Positions 1-8,429 of a stretch of DNA of 64,000 nt are shown piece after piece. The stretch spans positions 1 through 64,000 of the forward strand of contig NZ_AQXZ01000007.1 of assembly GCF_000380645.1 (NCBI RefSeq), in the 5' to 3' direction. The translations under genes were made by a program, and so were the position numbers. The notes under the pieces were generated by a model. The model made no database searches. It worked only from the letters and a program-made list of their open reading frames with translations, and was not told the DNA's origin. Origin of the DNA: Smaragdicoccus niigatensis DSM 44881 = NBRC 103563. Its GTDB lineage: Bacteria; Actinomycetota; Actinomycetes; Mycobacteriales; Mycobacteriaceae. Numbering within the stretch: position 1 is the stretch's first letter; each line of letters opens with the position of its first letter.

Positions 1-31
1 TCCTAATGGGAACAGATCAGCTGCGTGTCTA
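1..31 (+). pseudogene. Possible left fragment of the interrupted Baeyer-Villiger monooxygenase gene
   Basis: The frame starting at base 2 reads PNGNRSAACL up to the element core. Joined to the right flank (LAPMKIRG) it would place a glycine ten residues before the methionine, the same spacing as the ATGF...LAPM motif of these enzymes. However, the expected ATGF is not conserved and the codons (CCT, AAT, GGG, AGA, TCA) are unlike this genome. This may therefore be chance. Confidence 0.25.
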
Positions 32-59
32 ACGGTCCGATCCAGAACTGACTGACGCA

Positions 60-215
60 GGCTGGTCACCGAACCGCTGGCTGGTGAGCACCCGTTCCTC
101 CTGGAACGATATTCGATTTCTAGCGCTAGATCGTGCCCCAGCCAGCCGGTGAGGTTCCTGTAGCGCTACTGGGATGTCGTGCCATCACGAGCACTGATCC
201 ATTAGGTCGCCGCCA
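60..215 (+). ncRNA. Candidate IS110 bridge RNA (left-end non-coding region)
   Basis: IS110-group elements are known to encode a bridge RNA in the left end, with loops that pair with donor and target DNA. This region shows a 6-bp hairpin (CGTTCC/GGAACG, 93-108), and palindromes TCTAGCGCTAGA (119-130) and GTAGCGCTAC (160-169). The 10-mer CTGGGATGTC at 169-178 is identical to the element's right end abutting the core (1517-1526), as expected for a donor guide. CCATTAG at 199-205 is complementary to the left end CTAACGG (29-35) with one mismatch. GCGCTAG at 123-129 is complementary to the right flank CTAGCGC (1526-1532). The limits of the RNA are guesses; no promoter or 3' end was identified. Confidence 0.45.
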
Positions 216-271
216 GGGTCCTCCAGGTTCACCACCCCCAACAAGGAGCAGACCATCAAGGGAGGTAGCCG

Positions 272-1504
272 ATGATCTTCGTCGGCGACGACTGGGCCGA
301 AGACCACCACGACATCCACATCATGAACGCCACCGGAACCCGCCTCGCGGCACGGCGACTGCCCGAAGGCCTGCCCGGCATCCGAACCCTGCACGAACTG
401 ATCGCCACCCACGCCACCGACCCGACACAGGTCGTGATCGGCATCGAAACCGACCGCGGCCTGTGGGTCAACGCGATGGTCGCCGCCGGGTATCAGGTGT
501 ACGCGATCAACCCCCTCGCCGCCGCCCGATACCGCGACCGGCACACCGTCTCCGGCGCTAAATCCGACGCCGGCGACGCAAAACTACTCGCTGACCTGGT
601 CCGCACCGACCGACACAACCACCGCCCGATCGCCGGCGACAGCGCCGAAGCCGAAGCGATTAAGGTCCTCGCCCGCGCCCACCAGAACCTCATCTGGGCC
701 CGAACCCGGCACGCCAACGCGCTGCGCTCAGCACTGCGCGAGTACTACCCCGCCGCCCTCGAGGCGTTCGACGACCTTACCGACCGGGACGCGCTAGCGA
801 TCCTGAGCCGTGCCCCAGCCCCTGATCTCGGTGCCCGGCTGTCAATCTCAGCGATCTCAGCGACCCTCAAACGCGCGGGGCGCCAACGTAATACCGATCA
901 GCGCGCGCACGAGATACAGGCCGTACTGCGCACCGAACAGCTCACCACCGCCACCGCTGTCGTGGGCGCCTTCGCCGCCACTACCCGGTCCGCGACCGCG
1001 ATCATCGGTGAACTCAACCGCCAGATCAGCGAACTCGAAACCACGCTGGCCACCCATTTTGAGAAACACCCGGACGCCGCGATCGTTCGTTCCCTGCCAG
1101 GACTTGGTACTGTCCTCGGCGCCCGGGTGCTCGGTGAATTCGGGGACGACCCCGAGCGGTACACCACCGCCAAGTCTCGCAAGAACTACGCCGGAACGTC
1201 ACCACTGACGATCGCGTCGGGGCGAAAACGTGCGGTCCTTGCTCGTCATATCCGCAACAAACGGCTCTACGACGCGATCGACCTGTGGGCCTTCTGCGCC
1301 CTCACGAGAAGCACCGGCGTACGCACCTACTACGACCAGCGTCGCGCCGCCGGCGACCTGCACCATCAAGCCCTGCGCGCGGTCGGCAACCGGCTCGTCG
1401 GGATTCTGCACGGCTGCCTACGCCACAAAGCCCTTTATGACGAAGACACCGCCTGGAACCACCGACAAACAGGGCAAAACGAAAGACTTGCTCCAGTCGC
1501 TTGA
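272..1504 (+). CDS. IS110-family transposase (DEDD recombinase)
   Basis: This 410-residue protein would catalyse excision and RNA-guided insertion of its element. The N-terminal RuvC-like DEDD domain includes the acidic start around VGDDWAEDHHD, the IGIETDRG strand and SDAGDAKLLADLV near residues 100-115. The C-terminal Transposase_20 domain begins around SLPGLGTVLGARV (about residue 275) and carries the conserved serine region AGTSPLTIASG. The length is normal for the family and the frame is intact, so it may be active. The start is the ATG preceded by GGGAGGTAGCC. It lies in the same frame as the monooxygenase remnant downstream. Confidence 0.93.
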   Translation: MIFVGDDWAEDHHDIHIMNATGTRLAARRLPEGLPGIRTLHELIATHATDPTQVVIGIETDRGLWVNAMVAAGYQVYAINPLAAARYRDRHTVSGAKSDAGDAKLLADLVRTDRHNHRPIAGDSAEAEAIKVLARAHQNLIWARTRHANALRSALREYYPAALEAFDDLTDRDALAILSRAPAPDLGARLSISAISATLKRAGRQRNTDQRAHEIQAVLRTEQLTTATAVVGAFAATTRSATAIIGELNRQISELETTLATHFEKHPDAAIVRSLPGLGTVLGARVLGEFGDDPERYTTAKSRKNYAGTSPLTIASGRKRAVLARHIRNKRLYDAIDLWAFCALTRSTGVRTYYDQRRAAGDLHHQALRAVGNRLVGILHGCLRHKALYDEDTAWNHRQTGQNERLAPVA

Positions 1505-1527
1505 CAAGCTACGGACCTGGGATGTCT

Positions 1528-1945
1528 AGCGCCCATGAAGATCCGTGGAATCGGCGGCAAAGACCTCCACGAGCAATGGACGGGCGGCGCACGTGCCTAC
1601 CTCGGAATGTCCGTGCCGGAGTTCCCGAACATGTTCGTGATGTACGGCCCGAACACGAATCTCGGCGCGGGCTCGATTGTGTTCATGCACGAGCAGCAGG
1701 CCCGCCACATCCGTCAGGCGGTGGAACACCTCGCCCGAAAGAACGCGGCCTACGTGTCCATCAAGACCGAGGTCGCGGATCAGTTCGACGACGAGATCCA
1801 GCAGCGCCTCAGCCACACCGTCTGGACCCAGTGCATGAGCTGGTACCGCGACGCGAGTGGACGCGTCACCACGAATTGGCCGGGGCGAATGGCCGAGTAC
1901 GAACGGCGAACTCAGTTCGATCCCCGCAGCTACGAAACCGTCTGA
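1528..1945 (+). pseudogene. 3' fragment of a Baeyer-Villiger/flavin-containing monooxygenase
   Basis: The frame encodes about 138 residues matching the C-terminal end of NADPH- and FAD-dependent Baeyer-Villiger monooxygenases. It shows APMKIRGIGGKDLHEQW, then YLGMSVPEFPNMF and the family hallmark YGPNTNLG. The N-terminal FAD- and NADPH-binding domains (about 350 residues) are missing, and homology stops where the IS110 right end begins. A methionine at 1535 could start translation, but the product would lack all cofactor-binding residues. It is best read as a gene broken by insertion. Whether the 5' part survives beyond the left edge cannot be seen. Confidence 0.8.
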
Positions 1946-2275
1946 TCAGGGCAGCGAGTCGACCCACTTCCACCCAGCCGTTGCCGTGTTGGCCGCGTGG
2001 TGGAAGCTGAGGAACTTGTAGTCGTCGACGGGCAGTGGACCGATCGGTTGACCCGCCAGCATGTACTGCGGCACCGGTGGCCAGGTCGCGACATCCCAGA
2101 ACGCGACACGCACCATGACGGGCGGCCACTCCGTGACCAGGTCAGGCTCCCCCGGATCCGCGTCAAACGGACGAGTCCGGGTGATCTTGCTGATCTGTGC
2201 ATACCAGCCGTCGCCGGCGATCATGGCGGTCACAGCCGGGAACGTATCAGCGATCGGTATCGGCGGATTCCCCAT
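1946..2275 (-). CDS. Hypothetical protein, 109 residues
   Basis: I do not recognise this protein. It is rich in Trp and Pro (GDGWYAQISK, EWPPVMVRVAFWDV, TWPPVPQYMLAG) and ends HHAANTATAGWKWVDSLP, with no signal peptide or membrane segment. It fills the gap between the monooxygenase remnant and the next gene, and its stop directly abuts the monooxygenase stop in convergent orientation. No clear ribosome-binding site precedes the ATG. It could be a real small soluble protein or an over-called frame. Confidence 0.4.
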   Translation of the reverse strand: MGNPPIPIADTFPAVTAMIAGDGWYAQISKITRTRPFDADPGEPDLVTEWPPVMVRVAFWDVATWPPVPQYMLAGQPIGPLPVDDYKFLSFHHAANTATAGWKWVDSLP

Positions 2276-2339
2276 TGGCGAATTCGGTCATGATCACTCT
2301 CACAGCCCGCATTGACCAGGCGAAATCTAAACTCAGCTC

Positions 2340-2918
2340 ATGAGTACCTGGGTGCTCCCACTGTTTCTTGGCGTGGGACTCGCGGCAGCGTGTGGTTTCC
2401 GCGCGTTCCTGCCACTGCTGTTGCTCAGTGCGGCAGTGCATTTCGATCTCGCGGGCCTTTCGGTCAACCATTCCTTCGCCTGGATCGGGTCGACGAACGC
2501 ACTCGTCGCACTGTCGATCGCGGCCGCCGTGGAGTTGCTGGCCGATGTGATCCCGTACGTCGACAACCTCGTGTCACTCATCGGCAACGTCACCGGACCA
2601 GTTGCCGGGGCGGTTGCTGCGGGATCGGTATTCGCCTCGGCCGACCCGTCGACGGCGGCAATTGCCGGCATCATCGTCGGCGCCCCGACGGCGTTGGCAT
2701 TCAGTGCGACGCAAACCGGAGTCCGGGCTGTGAGCACCGCCACCACGGGCGGTATCGCGAATCCGTTCATTTCGGTCATCGAATCAACGCTGACGTTCTT
2801 CATGGCATTGCTCGCCATATTGCTGCCGATCCTGATTCCGATCATGCTCGCCGGCCTGCTGTATGTGGCCTGGCGCTTGATCCGCCGATTGCGTCGGCGG
2901 CGAGCGGTCGCGGTTTAG
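2340..2918 (+). CDS. DUF4126 family membrane protein
   Basis: The 192-residue protein is almost entirely hydrophobic, with about five membrane segments, a small-residue-rich centre (GPVAGAVAAGSVFAS) and a basic C-terminus RRLRRRRAVAV. The pattern LGVGLAAACGFRAFLPLLLL is typical of DUF4126 proteins, whose function is unknown. TAAACT at 2328-2333 lies six bases before the ATG, suggesting a leaderless transcript. Its stop overlaps the csoR stop by 4 bp in convergent orientation. Confidence 0.82.
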   Translation: MSTWVLPLFLGVGLAAACGFRAFLPLLLLSAAVHFDLAGLSVNHSFAWIGSTNALVALSIAAAVELLADVIPYVDNLVSLIGNVTGPVAGAVAAGSVFASADPSTAAIAGIIVGAPTALAFSATQTGVRAVSTATTGGIANPFISVIESTLTFFMALLAILLPILIPIMLAGLLYVAWRLIRRLRRRRAVAV

Positions 2919-3199
2919 AGAAGCCGAACGAGCCGAGCAATTGCGTCGGATGCTTCTTTCATCTTCTCGTCAGCATCGGGACCGCCCTTACGTGCGGCAT
3001 CGACCACGCAACCCGCCAGATGCGAGTCCAGCAGCTTGAGCGAAACCGCCTGCAGCGCACTCGTTACGGCGGCCACCTGGGTGATGACGTCGATGCAGTA
3101 CCGGTCGTCTTCGACCATTTTGTGAATGCCCGCGACCTGGCCCTCAATTCGACGCAGTCGTTTAAGAAGCGCGTCTTTTTCCGGACCGTACGAATTCAT
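2915..3199 (-). CDS. csoR: CsoR-type copper-sensing transcriptional repressor
   Basis: This is a 94-residue all-helical DUF156/CsoR protein. It has the DNA-contacting LKRLRRIEGQVAGI segment at residues 12-25 and the Cu(I) ligand set Cys35, His60 and Cys64 (RYC, DSHLAGC), as in M. tuberculosis CsoR. Family members dissociate from DNA on binding Cu(I). No copper ATPase or chaperone gene is adjacent, so its targets besides itself are unknown. A palindromic operator sits directly upstream, and TATCCT six bases before the ATG suggests leaderless, autoregulated expression. Other CsoR-family sensors (sulfide, formaldehyde) usually lack one of these ligands. Confidence 0.9.
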   Translation of the reverse strand: MNSYGPEKDALLKRLRRIEGQVAGIHKMVEDDRYCIDVITQVAAVTSALQAVSLKLLDSHLAGCVVDAARKGGPDADEKMKEASDAIARLVRLL

Positions 3200-3203
3200 G
3201 CCG

Positions 3204-3229
3204 CCAGGATACCCCCGACGGGTACCTGG
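3204..3229 (-). promoter_or_regulatory. CsoR operator overlapping the csoR -10 element
   Basis: The core is TACCC-N5-GGGTA (3210-3224), flanked by CCAGG (3204-3208) and CCTGG (3225-3229). This gives an almost perfect inverted repeat with the G-tract arrangement known for CsoR operators. The minus-strand -10 hexamer TATCCT (3206-3211) lies inside it, so a bound repressor would block RNA polymerase. Confidence 0.7.
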
Positions 3230-3244
3230 CGGGGTAAGCAGAAC

Positions 3245-3364
3245 TCAGGACAACCAGGCCGGAACAGCCAGAAGGGCGATCATGACGAGCGGTGCCAGAA
3301 TCAGCAATCCAAACAGAATGAAATCCCGCCGAGGTCGTCGCTGCGGCTCGATGACGACCCTCAT
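3245..3364 (-). CDS. Small single-span membrane protein, 39 residues
   Basis: The predicted peptide starts MRVVIEPQRRPRRDF, a basic cytoplasmic-looking stretch, followed by about 24 hydrophobic residues (ILFGLLILAPLVMIALLAVP) and the end AWLS. This positive-inside single-span topology is unlikely by chance. A weak GAAAAGAG sequence lies about 10 bases before the ATG. It sits between csoR and hemB on the same strand. No family is recognised, and coding status rests on composition only. Confidence 0.42.
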   Translation of the reverse strand: MRVVIEPQRRPRRDFILFGLLILAPLVMIALLAVPAWLS

Positions 3365-3481
3365 AATCACGCTCTTTTCTCATTCGAATCTCAGATTGGA
3401 TAACAGAACGATAGCGTCCATCGTTTCCAATTGAAATCTGTACAGCAGTAAATGGTTTCAGCTCACATTTCGCATGATTAG

Positions 3482-4456
3482 CTAGAGCTTAGCTGCAATC
3501 TCTGCTGCGGCGTACGTGAGAACAATGTCCGCACCTGCACGCCGAATGGACAGGAGCGATTCCAAGATCGCTGCGTCGCGATCGATCCAGCCCCGCTCGC
3601 CCGCCGCACAGAACATCGAATACTCGCCGGACACCTGGTATGCGGCCACCGGGACGTCCGAAATCGCGGCCACTTCGCGCACGATATCCAGGTAAAGCAT
3701 GGCCGGCTTGACCATGACGATGTCCGCGCCTTCAGCCAGGTCGAGCGACACCTCGCGCAACGATTCCCGACGGTTTGCCGGGTCCTGTTGGTAGGCGCGG
3801 CGGTTACCCTGCAGCGACGATGCGACCGCATCCCGGAACGGTCCGTACAGCGCAGACGCGTACTTCGCGGCGTACGCCAGGATCGCCACATCCGCGTGAC
3901 CTGCGTCGTCGAGGGCGGTCCGGACGGCGTCAACCTGACCGTCCATCATTCCGCTCGTGCCGACCACCTGAGCTCCCGCGCGCGCCTGCGCGACCGCCAG
4001 ATCGGCATACGCCGTGAGCGTCGCATCGTTGTCGACGGCTCCGGAAGCATCGAGCACGCCGCAGTGGCCGTGATCGGTGAACTCATCGAGGCACGTGTCC
4101 GCCATGAGCACTGTACTGTCGCCGAGATCGTCCGCCAGCGCGCGCAGACCGCGGTTGAGGATGCCATCCGGGTCCGCGCCGCACGATCCGGCTGCGTCCT
4201 TGTCCTCCGGTTTCGGGACGCCGAACAGCATCAGTCCGCCGACACCCGCCGCCACCGCTTCCTCGGCGGCCGTGCGCAGCGACGACAGCGTGTGTTGGTA
4301 GACGCCCGGCATCGAGGAGATCTCCCGCGCCTCGCTGAGACCGTCCGCCACGAACATCGGAAGGACCAGATGACGTGGCTCGAGTGAGGTCTCCGCGACC
4401 AGCCGCCGGATCGCGGGCGTACGGCGCAGACGACGAGGACGGTCAGTCGGGAACAT
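3482..4456 (-). CDS. hemB: Delta-aminolevulinic acid dehydratase (porphobilinogen synthase)
   Basis: HemB condenses two 5-aminolevulinate molecules to porphobilinogen in cytoplasmic haem synthesis. The 324-residue TIM barrel shows the two active-site lysines, Lys198 (YAAKYAS) and Lys250 (VMVKPAM). The metal loop reads DTCLDEFTDHGHCG (120-133), keeping Cys122 and Cys132 but with Asp at the position of the middle zinc Cys, as in actinobacterial enzymes with mixed Zn/Mg use. The ATG at 4456 is chosen because AGGAAGG precedes it; a longer reading upstream lacks this. It is the last gene of the hem operon and is separated from hemD by a hairpin. Confidence 0.97.
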   Translation of the reverse strand: MFPTDRPRRLRRTPAIRRLVAETSLEPRHLVLPMFVADGLSEAREISSMPGVYQHTLSSLRTAAEEAVAAGVGGLMLFGVPKPEDKDAAGSCGADPDGILNRGLRALADDLGDSTVLMADTCLDEFTDHGHCGVLDASGAVDNDATLTAYADLAVAQARAGAQVVGTSGMMDGQVDAVRTALDDAGHADVAILAYAAKYASALYGPFRDAVASSLQGNRRAYQQDPANRRESLREVSLDLAEGADIVMVKPAMLYLDIVREVAAISDVPVAAYQVSGEYSMFCAAGERGWIDRDAAILESLLSIRRAGADIVLTYAAAEIAAKL

Positions 4457-4474
4457 CAGGACCCTTCCTAAAGA

Positions 4475-4504
4475 TGAAGCCACGCTCCAGTGGGCGTGGC
4501 TTCA
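4475..4504 (-). terminator. Intra-operon hairpin between hemD and hemB
   Basis: A 10-bp perfect stem (GAAGCCACGC at 4476-4485 with GCGTGGCTTC at 4494-4503, plus one more T-A pair) with an 8-nt loop starts four bases after the hemD stop. On the minus strand it is followed by ATCTTTAGG, not a real U-tract. It may be a partial terminator or a processing/stability element lowering hemB relative to hemACD. Confidence 0.5.
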
Positions 4505-4507
4505 AAC

Positions 4508-6109
4508 TTACCGGCGACGGCTCTTCTTCCGCGGCGGAGGCAGGGCACCTTCCGCACGCAGTCGAGCAGCATGGTTCGCGAGCGCATCGACGAGAGGTCC
4601 GACCTGTGCGACCTCCGGCTGGACGTCGACCCGAAGCCCGAACTCGATCGCCGTCTCGGCCGTCTTCGGACCGATGCAGGCGACGATCGTGCGGGCGTGC
4701 GGCTTACCGGCGATGCCGACCAGGTTCCGCACGGTCGACGACGAGGTGAAGAGCACGGCGTCGAAGCCACCGGTCTTGATCATCTCGCGGATGTCGGCCG
4801 GCGGCGGAGCCGCGCGAACGGTCCGGTACGCGGTGACGTCGTCGATCTCCCAGCCGAGTTCACGAAGCCCCTCGGCGAGCGTCTCGGTCGCGATGTCGGC
4901 GCGCGGCAACAGAATGCGATTGACCGGGTCGAAGATCTCGTCGTACTCAGCGAACTCCTCGAGGAGGCCGAGGCTCGACTGCTCACCCGACGGCACGAGC
5001 TCCGGGCTGATGCCGAACGATCGAACCTTGTCCGCGGTCGCCTCACCGACGCAGGCGATCTTCACACCAGAGAACGCACGCGCGTCGAGACCGAACTCGG
5101 CAAACTTCTCCCACACGGCCTTGACCGCGTTGGTCGAGGTGAAGATGACCCACTGGTACCGACCGTCGACGAGGCCCTTGACCGCACGCTCCATCTGCGC
5201 GGGACTGCGCGGCGGCTCGACGGCGATCGTCGGAACTTCGATCGGAATGGCACCGTGGCTGACGAGCTGCTCGCTCATCTCGCCGGCCTGGTCCTTCGTG
5301 CGCGGAACGAGCACGGTCCAGCCGTACAGTGCCCGCGACTCCCACCAGGACATTCCGGTGCGGGCGCCCACGACCTGGCCGATCGTCACGACGAGCGGAC
5401 CGGGCATGTCGGACGCCACCGACGCCATTGTCGCGAGGGTCGCCTCGATGGTCTTCTGCTGACGCGTCGTGCCGCGAGCCGTGATGGCGACCGGCGTCGA
5501 CGGCGAGATGCCATGCTCGGCAAGCGAACTCGCGGTTTCGGCGAGGTGGGTTCCGGTCGCGTGCAGCACGAGCGGGCCCGGCGCCGCGGCCAGCGCAGCC
5601 CAGTCGACCTCGCCCCGGACATCCGCCGTGGTGTGCGTCGAGCCGAGCGCCATGCCCGCGTACGTGGGCACCGCAGAGGCCGGCGGCAGACCAGGCAGAA
5701 CCTCGAACACGGCGTTCGCGGCGGCGACTTCGCTGACCTCGGCGATGACCGCGTTGTGCGCAAGTGGATCGCCGGCGACGAGGCGGACGACGTCAGAACC
5801 CGACGCGGCCGCGCTCAGTAGCATGCGTGCGACCTCGGCAGGTTCGCCGAGGGCGGGGCGTACCTCAGCTTGGGTGTCGTGCTTGGTACCCACCAGCGCG
5901 ACGATTGCCGGGTCGACATCAGGATCGGTGAACGCCCGCGTCGCGCCGGCGATCACCTCCCGCGCGGCAATGGTCAGCAGAGCGGGATCTCCGGGACCCG
6001 ATCCGACGAACTGAATCCGTCCCGGGCTATTCGTGGCTGCTCGCATCATGTTCTCCAGTGCGATCATTGACAGTGAGGTCTTCGGGGCGAGGTCTTCGAT
6101 GGAGGTCAT
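4508..6109 (-). CDS. hemD: Uroporphyrinogen-III C-methyltransferase / uroporphyrinogen-III synthase fusion
   Basis: This 533-residue bifunctional enzyme is usual in actinobacteria. The N-terminal half (about 30-260) is an SAM-dependent methyltransferase of the CobA/CysG type ([37 protein letters not shown]), leading to sirohaem and cobalamin precursors. The C-terminal half (about 270-515) is a HemD-type uroporphyrinogen-III synthase ([42 protein letters not shown]). The tail is basic (RKKSRRR). The ATG at 6109 overlaps the hemC stop as ATGA and has GGAG upstream, so coupled translation is likely; an ATG 15 bases earlier is less well placed. Confidence 0.95.
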   Translation of the reverse strand: MTSIEDLAPKTSLSMIALENMMRAATNSPGRIQFVGSGPGDPALLTIAAREVIAGATRAFTDPDVDPAIVALVGTKHDTQAEVRPALGEPAEVARMLLSAAASGSDVVRLVAGDPLAHNAVIAEVSEVAAANAVFEVLPGLPPASAVPTYAGMALGSTHTTADVRGEVDWAALAAAPGPLVLHATGTHLAETASSLAEHGISPSTPVAITARGTTRQQKTIEATLATMASVASDMPGPLVVTIGQVVGARTGMSWWESRALYGWTVLVPRTKDQAGEMSEQLVSHGAIPIEVPTIAVEPPRSPAQMERAVKGLVDGRYQWVIFTSTNAVKAVWEKFAEFGLDARAFSGVKIACVGEATADKVRSFGISPELVPSGEQSSLGLLEEFAEYDEIFDPVNRILLPRADIATETLAEGLRELGWEIDDVTAYRTVRAAPPPADIREMIKTGGFDAVLFTSSSTVRNLVGIAGKPHARTIVACIGPKTAETAIEFGLRVDVQPEVAQVGPLVDALANHAARLRAEGALPPPRKKSRRR

Positions 6110-7047
6110 GAACTCACACTCCACATAAGTTGGCCTGCGCCTTGGTCGAGCAATTCGCGCGCGAGCGCAGCACCGAGCTCCGCGGCTTTCTCCACAGGCC
6201 CCACAATCGAGGCCCGAATGACGTCGGAACCATCCGGGGCTGCAGCGCAGCCTCGCAGCGACAGTTCGTCAATCACGTGTCCGTCGTCGTCGAGGGATTC
6301 GACGATTTCCGCCAACGCCCCGACCGGTGCAGTGCAACCGGCCTCGAGGACAGACAAGAGCGTGCGCTCCGCGATCACCGCGGCGCGGGTCCCGGCGTCA
6401 TCGAGCGCCGACAGGGCTTCGATGATGTCGGTGTCGGTCGATCGGCACTCCACCGCGAGCGCTCCCTGCGCGGGTGCGGGCAGCATCTGGACCGGCTCGA
6501 GGCTCTCGGTGATGACCTCAGTACGGCCGATGCGCGAGAGTCCGGCACGCGCGACGATCACCGCGTCGACCTCGCCGCTGGTGACCTTGCCGATCCGAGT
6601 GTCGAGGTTGCCGCGGATCGGCACGATCTCCAGACCGAGGCCGAGCGCTTTGAGCTGCGCAATCCGCCGAGGCGCCGACGTCGCGACCTTGGAGCCCGGC
6701 GGAAGTTCGCCGAGCACGAGACCGTCACGGGCCACGACAGCGTCCCGCGGGTCTTCCCGCGAAGGGACCGCCGCAAGCGTGAACCGCTCGTCCGGCGCCG
6801 TCGGCAGGTCCTTGAAGGAGTGCACCGCGATGTCGACATTTCCGGCCGCCAACTGCTCACGCAGCGCGGTCGTGAACACACCGACGCCGATCTCCTCGAC
6901 CGGGTTCGTCGTGCCGTCGCCCGCGGTCTTCACGACCACCAGTTCTGCCTGATAGCCAGCAGCGATGATGGCGTCGCGAACGTGACCCGACTGCGTCAGC
7001 GCCAACAGGCTGCCGCGGGTCCCGATCCGCCACACTTTCTCGGTCAC
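6106..7047 (-). CDS. hemC: Hydroxymethylbilane synthase (porphobilinogen deaminase)
   Basis: HemC polymerises four porphobilinogens into hydroxymethylbilane. The 313-residue protein begins [14 protein letters not shown], carries the catalytic Asp80 in HSFKDLPT, the substrate arginines ([17 protein letters not shown]) and the dipyrromethane cofactor cysteine Cys238 in [10 protein letters not shown]. The GTG start overlaps the hemA stop as GTGA, indicating translational coupling. Confidence 0.97.
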   Translation of the reverse strand: MTEKVWRIGTRGSLLALTQSGHVRDAIIAAGYQAELVVVKTAGDGTTNPVEEIGVGVFTTALREQLAAGNVDIAVHSFKDLPTAPDERFTLAAVPSREDPRDAVVARDGLVLGELPPGSKVATSAPRRIAQLKALGLGLEIVPIRGNLDTRIGKVTSGEVDAVIVARAGLSRIGRTEVITESLEPVQMLPAPAQGALAVECRSTDTDIIEALSALDDAGTRAAVIAERTLLSVLEAGCTAPVGALAEIVESLDDDGHVIDELSLRGCAAAPDGSDVIRASIVGPVEKAAELGAALARELLDQGAGQLMWSVSS

Positions 7048-8429
7048 GAAGCCGCACCCGTTTCATCTGAATCGACCGTGCCGTCCTTACGGAGGATCTC
7101 CGTCGGCGCGGCAACGGCCTGAGCTGCGCCAGGCTTGAGTTCGAAGAGTTCGCGCAATGCCTCGGCGTACGAGTCGCCGCCCGGCGTCGCAGCCAACTGC
7201 TTGACACGCACGGTTGGCGCATGCAGCAACTTCTCGACGACGCGGCGAACGGTGTTCGCAACCTCGTCACGCTGCGGGTCCTCGAGGTCAGGCAGCCGCG
7301 ATTCGAGGCGCATGAGCTCGGCTTCGACGACCTCAGCAGCGCGCTGACGCAGGGCGGTCACTGTCGGGGTGACTTCGGCGAGGCGCTGGCCGTAGAGGTA
7401 GGCCGACAGTTCGTTGGCGACGATGTCGCGCGCAGCGACCGTGTCGTCCTTGGCGGCACCGGCAGCCGGGTCGTGCTGCAGCGTCTCCATGTCGATGACC
7501 GTGACGCCCGGCAGTCCGGCAACGGCGTGCTCGACGTCGCGCGGCAGACCGAGGTCGCACACTACGAGCGGCTGCTTCTGCTCATCGCGAGAAGACATCG
7601 CGCGGTGCACATCGGCGAGGCGCACGACCGCGCCGACCGCTCCCGTGCAGGTCACGAGGATGTCGGACTGGGAAATCGCCTTCGTCAGCTCCGACAGGTC
7701 AACCGCCGACGAGATCACCCCGGCGGACTCGGCCGACGCCGCAAGGCGCTCGCCGCGTTCCTTCGTACGGTTCACCACGATGAGTCGGCCGATTCCTGCT
7801 CGCGTCAGGTGCGCAACCGCGAGGCCGCCCATCGCACCCGCACCGACGACCGTTGCCGTGCAGCCCGAAAGGTTTGCACGCTCCTGGCCGTCGATCGCCA
7901 GAACCGACTTCGCATGTTCGAGCGCGACCGAGACGACCGAGGCACCGGCCGCGTCGATCCGGGTCTCGGTGTGCACCCGCTTGCCGACGCGCAGCGCCTG
8001 CTGGGAGAGCTCGTGCAGAACCCGTCCGACGGCCTGACGCTCGTCAGCGGCCGCGTAGGCAGCCCGGATCTGGCCGAGAATCTGCTGCTCGCCGACGACC
8101 ATCGAGTCGAGGCCACTGGCGACGGCAAACAGATGCTCGACCGCCGACTCGCTGTAGCGGACGTAGGCGTGCTTAGTCAGGTCGTGAAGATCGAGGCCGG
8201 AGTGCTCCGACATCAGGCCGCTGACCTCGGACAATGCCGCGTGGAAGGCGTCGACGACCGCGTAGATCTCGACGCGGTTGCACGTCGAGACGATCATCGC
8301 CTCCGAGACGTGTGCGGAGCCGAGCAGTCGATCGATGAGCTTCGGGCGATCGCCGTCCGTGACCGCGACCTTCTCGAGCACCGGGACCGGTGCACTGCGG
8401 TGCGAGATACCGACCAGAAGAACGCTCAT
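7044..8429 (-). CDS. hemA: Glutamyl-tRNA reductase
   Basis: HemA reduces glutamyl-tRNA to glutamate-1-semialdehyde, the committed step of the C5 haem pathway. The 461-residue protein has the catalytic Cys50 in STCNRVE, the substrate-binding stretch [20 protein letters not shown] near residue 100, the NADPH Rossmann motif [10 protein letters not shown] near 195, and the C-terminal dimerisation helices. Its ATG overlaps the rex stop as ATGA, so redox-controlled transcription through Rex would directly set haem precursor entry. Confidence 0.97.
   Translation of the reverse strand: MSVLLVGISHRSAPVPVLEKVAVTDGDRPKLIDRLLGSAHVSEAMIVSTCNRVEIYAVVDAFHAALSEVSGLMSEHSGLDLHDLTKHAYVRYSESAVEHLFAVASGLDSMVVGEQQILGQIRAAYAAADERQAVGRVLHELSQQALRVGKRVHTETRIDAAGASVVSVALEHAKSVLAIDGQERANLSGCTATVVGAGAMGGLAVAHLTRAGIGRLIVVNRTKERGERLAASAESAGVISSAVDLSELTKAISQSDILVTCTGAVGAVVRLADVHRAMSSRDEQKQPLVVCDLGLPRDVEHAVAGLPGVTVIDMETLQHDPAAGAAKDDTVAARDIVANELSAYLYGQRLAEVTPTVTALRQRAAEVVEAELMRLESRLPDLEDPQRDEVANTVRRVVEKLLHAPTVRVKQLAATPGGDSYAEALRELFELKPGAAQAVAAPTEILRKDGTVDSDETGAAS

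Larger units (their letters stand above)
29..1527 (+). mobile_element. IS110-family insertion sequence, about 1.5 kb
   Basis: The element is defined by an IS110-type transposase gene with a long non-coding left end (about 240 nt) and a very short right end. IS110 elements usually lack terminal inverted repeats and are bounded by a short shared core, often containing CT. Here the hexamer TGTCTA occurs at 26-31 and 1523-1528, 1,497 bp apart, which fits the usual size. The right boundary is also supported because monooxygenase homology starts just after it. The left boundary is less certain, since only 31 bp lie outside it. Confidence 0.7.

Noticed and set aside
133-561. Arg/Pro-rich 142-residue frame over the left end of the IS element
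   Set aside because: It overlaps the transposase in another frame, and its composition is typical of a GC shadow.
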